A DNA stretch of 10,580 bases. Origin: Acidobacteriota bacterium (GTDB lineage Bacteria; Acidobacteriota; Terriglobia; Acidiferrales; UBA7541). Both the position numbers and the translations under genes were made by a program. The stretch's first letter is position 1, and each line of letters begins with the position of its first letter. Positions 1-6,635 of this stretch are shown one piece after another. A model generated the notes under the pieces. The model did not search any database. It had not been told where the DNA came from and saw nothing but the letters and a program-made list of their open reading frames with translations. Location of the stretch: positions 1 through 10,580 of the forward strand of contig PKWH01000232.1 of assembly GCA_003131985.1 (NCBI GenBank), in the 5' to 3' direction.

Positions 1-1113
1 GCGCATTTTTACCGTTCGCTGCAAATCGACGGGCGCGGCAACCCGATTAACAAGCGCAATGCGTGGGCCACGCGCGCTGTGGTTTACGTACATTTGATTC
101 CACCGGGCGCCGCGGACACGGTCCATTACCGGCTGCAAATTCCATCCAACGCCGGTGGGAAGATACACGTTACGGCCAAAGTGAATTACCGCAAGTTTTC
201 CTGGTGGAATACGCAGTTTTCTTTTGCCGGCACTCGCGATCCGAGGGAGCCAAGCGCCGAGCCATCGCCGAATTTTGACGACGCTCACTATGTTTTCACC
301 GGCGATCCGGCAAAAATGCCGGGCGGAGGCAAAGGGATACCGTCGCTGCCGATTGTCGTAATGGCGGAAAACGCCGTGGATTTGAATGTGTTGCCGGCGA
401 GCGCGCCGGAGCCTGAACCGAAGATCGTGCTGAATCGCGATGATTGGACGCGGTGGAATGATTATGGCATCGGATTGTTTCTGCAAGGCGACTTGACCGG
501 AGCGGGCGGCGCGTTCGAAAAGATCACCGAGATCGATCCGAATAATCCCGACGGATGGGTGAATGTGGGGCGGGCCCGCGTGCAAGAAGGAAATTTACCG
601 GCTGCTCGCACGGCGCTCGAGCATGCATTGTCACTGAATCCACATCTGGCCCGCGCTCATTTCTTCTACGCGAAAATGCTGCGTCAAGAAGGGCGCTATG
701 ACGAGGCGGCCACGCATCTTCGCGAGATACTTGAACAATATCCGCGCGACAGAGTGGTCCACGACGATCTGGGCCGCATCTATTTCCTCCAGCGGCGATA
801 CTCCGATGCAGTGAAGGAGTTCAAAGCCGCGCTGGCGATCGATCCCGAAGATTTGGAGGCGAATTACAATCTTATGCTGTGTAACACGGGGCTCGGGCAG
901 CCGGAGGTTGCAAGCGAATTTCAGAAGCGGTATTTGCGTTTTAAAGCTGACGAGTCGGCGCAAACGCTGACGGGGCCATATTTACGCACGCACACGGATG
1001 ATAACGTGGAGCGCCAGCCGATACACGAGCACGTTTCCGCGCCAGAAGCGAAACAAAGGCCTAGCGCGACGAAATACGATGGCGCCTCGGGCCTCGTGAA
1101 GGACTCGGATTGA
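1..1113 (+). CDS. TPR protein, 3' part of a larger gene (possibly a multihaem cytochrome/TPR fusion)
   Basis: The frame is open from the first base, so the gene begins upstream. The GTG at 79 is internal, because the preceding 26 codons encode sensible sequence (HFYRSLQIDGRGNPINKRNA) that continues smoothly. About 370 residues are visible. The first ~75 form a beta-rich stretch with PPGAADTVHYRL and NYRKFSWWNTQF. A proline/acid-rich linker follows, then roughly four to five TPR units at about residues 149-318 of the visible part, with typical turns such as EIDPNNPDGW, SLNPHLARAH and AIDPEDLEAN. The last ~50 residues are polar and probably disordered. TPRs mediate protein-protein contacts. From memory, the N-terminal block resembles acidobacterial proteins in which multihaem c-type cytochrome domains precede TPRs, but no CXXCH motif lies inside the window, so this is inference. 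The stop overlaps the start of the CRTAC1 gene by four bases, implying a shared transcript and perhaps a shared complex. Confidence 0.85.
   Translation, partial: AHFYRSLQIDGRGNPINKRNAWATRAVVYVHLIPPGAADTVHYRLQIPSNAGGKIHVTAKVNYRKFSWWNTQFSFAGTRDPREPSAEPSPNFDDAHYVFTGDPAKMPGGGKGIPSLPIVVMAENAVDLNVLPASAPEPEPKIVLNRDDWTRWNDYGIGLFLQGDLTGAGGAFEKITEIDPNNPDGWVNVGRARVQEGNLPAARTALEHALSLNPHLARAHFFYAKMLRQEGRYDEAATHLREILEQYPRDRVVHDDLGRIYFLQRRYSDAVKEFKAALAIDPEDLEANYNLMLCNTGLGQPEVASEFQKRYLRFKADESAQTLTGPYLRTHTDDNVERQPIHEHVSAPEAKQRPSATKYDGASGLVKDSD
1098..1103 (+). promoter_or_regulatory. Shine-Dalgarno GAAGGA supporting a TTG start
   Basis: GAAGGA lies six bases upstream of the TTG at 1110. It supports the unusual TTG as the true start. 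A later ATG (1143) would cut into the basic N-terminal part of the signal peptide. The TTGA overlap with the preceding stop fits translational coupling. Confidence 0.6.
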
Positions 1114-2858
1114 GAAGCAAATGGCCGCGGCGCAAATGGATTATGGCAGCGTGTGCTGCGAGCGCATTCGTGATTTTACTCGCAGCCACACACACAACTG
1201 CCGTGGTGGGCGCGTCACAACAGAGCGCGCTTCGTTCCGCTAGTAATGCTTCGACGCAATTTGAAGATGTGACGCGAGCCGCGGGGATTCACTTCGTCCA
1301 CAACAACGGTGCCTTCGGTAAAAAGTGGCTGCCCGAAACGATGGGCCCAGGCGTGGCGTTTCTGGATTACGACAACGACGGCTGGCTGGACATTCTTTTT
1401 GTAAATGGCACTGCGTGGCCAGGACACCCGGGACGGCATTCCACCCTCGCGCTGTATCACAACAATCACGACGGAACTTTTACTGATGTAACGCGGAAGG
1501 CCGGACTCGCCGTGGAAATGTACGGCATGGGCGTTGCGATCGGCGATTTCGACAATAACGGCTACGACGATATTTTCGTCACGGCGCTGGGGCAGAATCA
1601 CCTGTTCCACAACAATGGCGATGGAACGTTTACGGATGTGACGAAGAAGGCCGGGCTTTGGGGGCCGAACGAATTCAGCACCAGCGCCGCTTGGGTGGAT
1701 TACGACCGCGACGGCCATCTGGATTTGGTGGTCGCGAATTACGTGCAGTGGTCGCCGGAGAACGATATTTATTGCACGCTGGACGGAAAAACAAAATCCT
1801 ACTGCACGCCGGAGCCTTACAAGGGCACTTCGGTGCGTCTCTGGCACAATCGTGGGGACGGTACCTTTGAAGATGCGACCCAAAAAGCCGGACTGTACGA
1901 TCCAACTTCAAAAAGCCTTGGTGTTGCGGTGCTCGACGCGAATCAAGACGGATGGCCGGACATTCTGGTAAGCAACGACACGCAGCCAAACAAACTGTAT
2001 ATAAATAACGGCAACGGAACGTTTTCGGAAAAAGGTGTTTCCGCGGGAATTGCGTACAGCGAGGATGGAATCGCTCGCGCCGGAATGGGAGTGGACGCGG
2101 GAGATTACGACCGCTCCGGATATCCGAGCGTGCTGATCACAAATTTTTCGAACCAGATGCTTGCGCTTTACCATAACGAGCGTAACGGACTGTTCGTGGA
2201 TGAAGCACCGCAATCGGACGTGGGTCACGCGAGTTTGTTGACGCTGGGGTTTGGCTGCTTCTTTTTCGACTACGATCTGGACGGCTGGCTGGACATTTAC
2301 ATCGCGAACGGACACATTGAAGACGCCATCGAACGAGTGCAGCCTCGCGTTCGTTACGCGGAACCCCCGCACCTTTTTCATAATCTCGGCGACGGAAAAT
2401 TCAAAGAGGTGACGACGTCCGCCGGGGCGTCTTTTGCAACGCCACGCGTAGCACGAGGCGCGGCCTATGGCGATATCAACAACGACGGGGCTCTTGATTT
2501 GCTGGTCGCAACCAACGGCGGGCCTGCGGCTCTGTTCCGCAACACGGGCACCAAGAATCACAGTTTACGAATCAAGTTAATCGGAACGAGATCGAATCGC
2601 GACGGCATCGGTGCCGTGGTGCGCATGAGCGCCGGAAGCGACACGCAATCGCAGATGTTGCGCAGCGGGTCGAGCTATTTGTCTTCCAGCGAGCTGATTT
2701 TGACGTTCGGGCTGGGCTCGCATATGCAGGCTGACTCGATCGAAATCCGCTGGCCAAGCGGGCAATCGGATCACTTAACAAATGTGACGGCGGATCAGGT
2801 AATCACCATAAAAGAGAATCAAGGCGCAATTGCGGCAAAGCCGCTCGCGAAACGTTAG
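1110..2858 (+). CDS. Exported CRTAC1-family protein: FG-GAP/VCBS propeller with ASPIC/UnbV domain
   Basis: This 582-residue protein starts at TTG, chosen for the good SD and because it gives a complete signal peptide: a basic start (RSKWPRRKW), a hydrophobic core at about 11-34, and a likely cleavage after VGA (residue 35). Residues ~50-475 carry seven Asp-rich calcium-type loops with first Asp at 86, 146, 197, 276, 332, 387 and 455 (for example LDYDNDGWLD, VDYDRDGHLD, FDYDLDGWLD). They alternate with the HNNGDGTFTDVTKKAGL consensus, as expected for a seven-bladed integrin-alpha-like propeller. The loops at 146, 276, 332 and 455 are imperfect. Residues ~484-569 match the ASPIC/UnbV domain found in CRTAC1 (GIGA, SSYLSSSE, FGLG, IRWPSGQ). 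A Cys pair at 222 and 232 between blades could form a disulfide. Family members are secreted or periplasmic and bind calcium; their activity is mostly unknown. The protein lies between two TPR proteins, so it may be part of their complex. Confidence 0.93.
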   Translation: MRSKWPRRKWIMAACAASAFVILLAATHTTAVVGASQQSALRSASNASTQFEDVTRAAGIHFVHNNGAFGKKWLPETMGPGVAFLDYDNDGWLDILFVNGTAWPGHPGRHSTLALYHNNHDGTFTDVTRKAGLAVEMYGMGVAIGDFDNNGYDDIFVTALGQNHLFHNNGDGTFTDVTKKAGLWGPNEFSTSAAWVDYDRDGHLDLVVANYVQWSPENDIYCTLDGKTKSYCTPEPYKGTSVRLWHNRGDGTFEDATQKAGLYDPTSKSLGVAVLDANQDGWPDILVSNDTQPNKLYINNGNGTFSEKGVSAGIAYSEDGIARAGMGVDAGDYDRSGYPSVLITNFSNQMLALYHNERNGLFVDEAPQSDVGHASLLTLGFGCFFFDYDLDGWLDIYIANGHIEDAIERVQPRVRYAEPPHLFHNLGDGKFKEVTTSAGASFATPRVARGAAYGDINNDGALDLLVATNGGPAALFRNTGTKNHSLRIKLIGTRSNRDGIGAVVRMSAGSDTQSQMLRSGSSYLSSSELILTFGLGSHMQADSIEIRWPSGQSDHLTNVTADQVITIKENQGAIAAKPLAKR

Positions 2859-2888
2859 AATGGTGCGGCAACTTCCTCTGAGGATTGC

Positions 2889-5800
2889 ATGACGCTATTG
2901 AAGTCCCGAATGCGTTCAATCCGCGCGATTTTTCTCTTGCTTGCGCTGGTTGGCGCATTTACCGGCATTCTCGCCGACGCCGGACAACAAACCAAGCGCC
3001 CTCGCGCAGCGAAATCTGCTGACGCAACCCCTTCCGATCCGGAAGACGCCCGAGCGGCCTCGCACGCGAAAATCGTACGCGAAAACAATTTCGGCGTGGC
3101 GCTGATGAACCGGCAACAGTTCGAGCAAGCGCTGGGAAAGTTTCAGCGCGCTTGCATTCTGGAGCCGAAATCCGATATTGGCTGTGTGAACGCGGGAATC
3201 GCGCTGCTGAACATGCAGCGATTTGATGAAGCGAGGCAAATCCTGGCGAAATCTGCGGAGCGCGATCCTCGCAATCCGCGCGTTTGGTTCAACCTGGGAC
3301 TCCTTGAAAAAGCTGTGGACAAATCGGACGCTGCCATCGAGGATTTTGCAAAGGTCGCTCAGTTGGATCCGTACGACGCCGACGCACAATACTTTATAGG
3401 CTTGGTCTATTCGCAGGAATACGAATATGACGAGGCGATCGCCGCATTCAAGCACGCCATAGAATTGAATCCCTTTCAAGTTTCGGCGGAATTCGGTCTG
3501 GCGCAAGCTCTGCAGCGGAAGGACGACACACCGCACGCCAAAGAGCATTTCGACCGTTTTCAGCATTTGGTTTCAGAGAAGCTCGGCAAGCCGGTGAGTT
3601 TTACTTATGGCGAGCAAGGAAAATATTCGCTCGCGGAATCGATGTCGCCCGCCCCAGAACCTGTGCCACCTGCTGTTTCCGTTCATTTTGCGAACGTCAC
3701 TTCTTCTTCCGGGCTACAAGGGCACTGGGGAGCTGCCGAGGTGAACCAGGGCACGCCCGAGAATGCAAAGACGCAACGCGGAAAGCCTGCTCGTGAAGAA
3801 GCTGCACCCGAATCGCTGGCACATTTTCTGGGCAGCGGAGCGTGCATCATTGACTACGACGGTGACGGGCGACCGGATATTTTTCTGGTTGATGGAGACG
3901 GCAAGGGCAATGCAGCGCTGTACAAAAACGAAGGCGGCGGGAGGTTTGTAAACGTCACGAGAGAAGCGAAGCTGGAAATTCACGGCGAGGGCATGGGTTG
4001 CGCCGTCGGTGATTACGACAACGATGGGAGGCCCGATCTCGCGGTCAGCATGAATGGCGGCGTTTTGCTATTTCACAATGAAGGCAAAGGCACATTCAAG
4101 GACGTCACCAAAGAAGCTGGAATTGAAATGGATGGGCTTGCCATGAGCGTGACGTTTATCGATTACGACCACGACGGTGACCTGGATCTGTACGTAACGC
4201 GATTCAATGATTTTCCGCTGACGAACCCTGCGGAGCAGTTCTCGTTTCCGATGGATGCGGCGCCTGCTGGAAATATTTTGTGGCGAAATAACGGCAATGG
4301 CACGTTCACGAATTGGACGGCCGAAACGGGACTGTCCGGCGCAGCGCCATCGATTGGCGCGATCGGGAGCGATCTAAACAACGATCGGGCCATCGATTTC
4401 GTCGTTACCGGCTGGCAGAAAGCGCCGGTTGCTTTCATGAATCCGCGCGAAGGAAACTTTCGGGCCACGACTCCGTGGGCCAGCGATATGCCGGCTCCGA
4501 CAGCGGGCGTCACGGTTCTCGATTTCGACAAAGATGGCTGGATGGATCTGGCATTTACGCACTGGGGAACGCCGGGACTGAGTTTGTGGCGAAACGTCCA
4601 AGGAAAATCATTTGAGCGCGCGCCGCTGCCGGATTTGGGATGGATGCGCGGATGGGGCGTGGCTACGCTGGATTACGACGACGACGGATGGATTGACCTA
4701 GTCGCAGTAGGCGAGAATTTTTCGGGCGAAGGCCACATCGTTTTGCTGCGAAATGAAGGCGAGAAGGGATTTCGGGACGTTACTTCGCTGACGGGGTTGG
4801 ACAAAATTGTGCTGCACAATCCGCGCGGAGTGATTGCGTTTGACTTTGACGGCGACGGCTCAACGGATTTGTTGATTACTCAGAATCATTTGCCGCCCGT
4901 GCTTCTGAAAAATGAAGGCGGCAACCGGTACAACTGGCTGCGAATGGAATTCAAAGGTACGAATGACAACAAAACTGGCATAGGCACAAAGGTTGAGATG
5001 AGCGCCGGTGCGCTACAGCAGAAATGGGAAATCCCTGGCGCGTCAGGCTATCTGGGACAAGGTTCGACTGATATTTTGGCGGGGCTTGGACCCGAGCGCG
5101 GCGCGGATGTGGTTCGTCTCCTGTGGCCCACGGGCGTTCTGCAAGACGAAATGGAAATTCCTGCGCTGAAGGCAGACAAGATCACCGAGATTGACCGGCG
5201 CGGAAGTTCTTGCCCGATTGTATTCGTTTGGAATGGGCAGAAATTCGAATTTCTTGCGGACATGATTGGCCCTGGGATCGTGGGGCACTGGATCGCACCG
5301 AATCAGCGCAACACTCCCGATCCCGAGGAATACCTCAAAGTGGCAGGCTCGCAGGTGCAAGCGAAAGACGGCCTCATTCAGTTTCGCATGGTCGAGCCGA
5401 TGGAAGAGCTGGACTATCTCGATCAGGCGCGACTCATCGCGGTGGATCATCCTTCGGACGTTGAGGTTTATCCCAACGAACGTTTCGCTACCAATCCGCC
5501 ATTCCCGAAATTTAAAGTAATTGCGAGTTTTGAGGCGCACCCGCCGCTGGGGGCTTGGGATGACCGCGGGCACAACCTGTTGCCGTTGCTAGTCGAACGA
5601 GATCGTAAATATGTGACGAGCTTTGCCGATGCGCCCTACGCGGGCTTTGCAGCGATGCATACAATCGAGCTCGATCTTGGTCCGTGGGATCCATCGCGCC
5701 CCTTGCGCTTGCTGATGGACGGCTCTACCGATTATTTCAGCGCCAGTTCGATGTATGCCGCCTGGCAGGCAGGAATTCAGCCCGTGCCGCCCTACGTTGA

Positions 5801-6506
5801 GATGCTTGACGATTCAGCGAATTGGGTTCGCGTGGTGGACGACATGGGGTTTCCGGCGGGGCTTTCGCGAACGATGGTCGCGGATCTAACTGGAAAGCTG
5901 CCGCCGGGCACGCGATTCATTCGCATCACGACGAACCTGAAAATTTACTGGGACCGTATTCGCGTGGATAATTCCGCGGAGGATACGCCCTTCAAGACGA
6001 CAGAAGTTTCGCTGGCCAAGGCGTATTTGCAGTTCCTGGGCTACCCGCGCGTGGTGGAAGGAAATCCGCGCAACGATTTGAGCTACATCTACGAGGACGT
6101 CAGCGAAACCGGGCCGTACACGCGGCAGACTGGGAATTATACGCGGTACGGCGACGTCACAGATCTGCTTCGCGCGCCGGACGACGAATACGTGATTTTT
6201 GGTTCCGGCGACGAAGTGGTGGTCGATTTCGACCCCACTTATTTGCCCGACCTTCCTGACGGCTGGGTGCGCGACTATTTCTTCTATGCCAACGGATTCG
6301 CGAAGGACATGGATTTTTACGCGGCGCACGGCGACACCGTCTCTCCGCTTCCCTCTCACACGCTGGTGCCTTATCCGTATCCCGAAGGTGTCGGCTATCC
6401 CGAAGACGAGCGCCATCTGAAATATATGTTGGAGTACAACACGCGCGGTGTTGCAGGCCCGGCTGGTGATAGCTTCCGCTTCGAATACCCCGAAAAGCAG
6501 CCGTGA
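2889..6506 (+). CDS. Large exported TPR / FG-GAP propeller / ASPIC-UnbV protein with unassigned C-terminal region
   Basis: A 1205-residue protein. The ATG at 2889 follows GAGGA at 2880-2884. Signal peptide: basic start, hydrophobic core 12-28, likely cleavage after ADA (31). Residues ~62-225 hold four to five TPRs (LGKFQRACILEPKSD, AKVAQLDPYDADAQ, FKHAIELNPFQVSA). Residues ~265-675 contain seven Asp-rich loops, first Asp at 322, 375, 425, 495, 545, 595 and 652; the fourth (DLNNDRAID) lacks the usual glycine. Residues ~682-769 are ASPIC/UnbV-like (TGIGTKVEMSAG, GASGYLGQG, LLWPTG). Residues ~770-1205 match no domain I recognise; they are rich in Trp, Tyr, Phe and Pro, with blocks such as FLADMIGPGIVGHWIAPNQR and DYFFYANGFAKDMDFYAAHG. 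It sits 30 bases after the CRTAC1 gene and is probably co-transcribed. The likely location is periplasmic or cell surface, with a scaffold or binding role. The architecture is well supported; the function is not known. Confidence 0.92.
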   Translation: MTLLKSRMRSIRAIFLLLALVGAFTGILADAGQQTKRPRAAKSADATPSDPEDARAASHAKIVRENNFGVALMNRQQFEQALGKFQRACILEPKSDIGCVNAGIALLNMQRFDEARQILAKSAERDPRNPRVWFNLGLLEKAVDKSDAAIEDFAKVAQLDPYDADAQYFIGLVYSQEYEYDEAIAAFKHAIELNPFQVSAEFGLAQALQRKDDTPHAKEHFDRFQHLVSEKLGKPVSFTYGEQGKYSLAESMSPAPEPVPPAVSVHFANVTSSSGLQGHWGAAEVNQGTPENAKTQRGKPAREEAAPESLAHFLGSGACIIDYDGDGRPDIFLVDGDGKGNAALYKNEGGGRFVNVTREAKLEIHGEGMGCAVGDYDNDGRPDLAVSMNGGVLLFHNEGKGTFKDVTKEAGIEMDGLAMSVTFIDYDHDGDLDLYVTRFNDFPLTNPAEQFSFPMDAAPAGNILWRNNGNGTFTNWTAETGLSGAAPSIGAIGSDLNNDRAIDFVVTGWQKAPVAFMNPREGNFRATTPWASDMPAPTAGVTVLDFDKDGWMDLAFTHWGTPGLSLWRNVQGKSFERAPLPDLGWMRGWGVATLDYDDDGWIDLVAVGENFSGEGHIVLLRNEGEKGFRDVTSLTGLDKIVLHNPRGVIAFDFDGDGSTDLLITQNHLPPVLLKNEGGNRYNWLRMEFKGTNDNKTGIGTKVEMSAGALQQKWEIPGASGYLGQGSTDILAGLGPERGADVVRLLWPTGVLQDEMEIPALKADKITEIDRRGSSCPIVFVWNGQKFEFLADMIGPGIVGHWIAPNQRNTPDPEEYLKVAGSQVQAKDGLIQFRMVEPMEELDYLDQARLIAVDHPSDVEVYPNERFATNPPFPKFKVIASFEAHPPLGAWDDRGHNLLPLLVERDRKYVTSFADAPYAGFAAMHTIELDLGPWDPSRPLRLLMDGSTDYFSASSMYAAWQAGIQPVPPYVEMLDDSANWVRVVDDMGFPAGLSRTMVADLTGKLPPGTRFIRITTNLKIYWDRIRVDNSAEDTPFKTTEVSLAKAYLQFLGYPRVVEGNPRNDLSYIYEDVSETGPYTRQTGNYTRYGDVTDLLRAPDDEYVIFGSGDEVVVDFDPTYLPDLPDGWVRDYFFYANGFAKDMDFYAAHGDTVSPLPSHTLVPYPYPEGVGYPEDERHLKYMLEYNTRGVAGPAGDSFRFEYPEKQP
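5196..6503 (+). other. Unassigned C-terminal region of the 1205-residue protein
   Basis: This is a sub-region of the preceding gene, residues ~770-1205. It begins just after the ASPIC/UnbV domain with SSCPIVFVWNGQKFEFLADM. It looks like a folded, aromatic-rich, beta-leaning region with one visible Cys (775), no haem motif and no membrane segment. Conserved-looking blocks include PYPYPEGVGYPEDERHLKYM and DYFFYANGFAKDMDFY. I cannot assign a family, and it could be two domains (~770-930 and ~930-1200). Confidence 0.5.
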
Positions 6507-6635
6507 TTCTAAGGGAAAGATTCTTCGGCAGTGGAATCGGAAACTGCACCCGCACCAAAGTCTGCTTTGCTTGATTGCGGCGGGATGGCGTGATAATTTT
6601 GTAGCTTCATTCGGAATTGTAGCAAACCACTCACG
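6507..6635 (+). other. Intergenic gap between the exported-protein module and the reductase module
   Basis: This 129-base gap is the longest non-coding stretch in the window. It holds a plausible promoter and a weak inverted repeat (GATTC at 6519-6523, GAATC at 6534-6538, 10-base loop, no T tract) that is too poor to call as a terminator. No small ORF with a ribosome site stands out. Confidence 0.6.
6571..6597 (+). promoter_or_regulatory. Possible sigma70-type promoter for the reductase gene cluster
   Basis: TTGATT at 6571-6576 matches four of six bases of the -35 consensus. GATAAT at 6592-6597 matches five of six of the -10 consensus. The spacer is 15 bases, shorter than the ideal 17. An overlapping TAATTT at 6594-6599 gives exactly 17 but is a weaker -10. 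Transcription would begin near 6604, leaving about 30 bases before the ATG at 6636. Its position in the only sizeable gap supports it, but promoter consensus in this lineage is uncertain. Confidence 0.35.

Noticed and set aside
63..278. 71-codon frame starting at ATG-like context near the window start
   Set aside because: It overlaps the true TPR-gene frame, which is open from base 1 and gives coherent protein sequence. The alternative frame is Arg-rich with no motif.
1470..1650. Near-duplicate DNA segments encoding DGTFTDVT
   Set aside because: These are internal protein repeats of the propeller blades with diverged codons, not a mobile element or CRISPR-like repeat.
1215..2561. Two long minus-strand open frames (1215-1883 and 1908-2561) opposite the CRTAC1 gene
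   Set aside because: They mirror the repeated Asp-rich loops on the plus strand, giving repetitive Val/Ile-rich antisense peptides. They are by-products of the repeat composition.
6501..6540. Inverted repeat after the large exported gene (GATTC/GAATC)
   Set aside because: The stem is only five pairs with a 10-base loop and no T-rich tail, so it does not support a rho-independent terminator.
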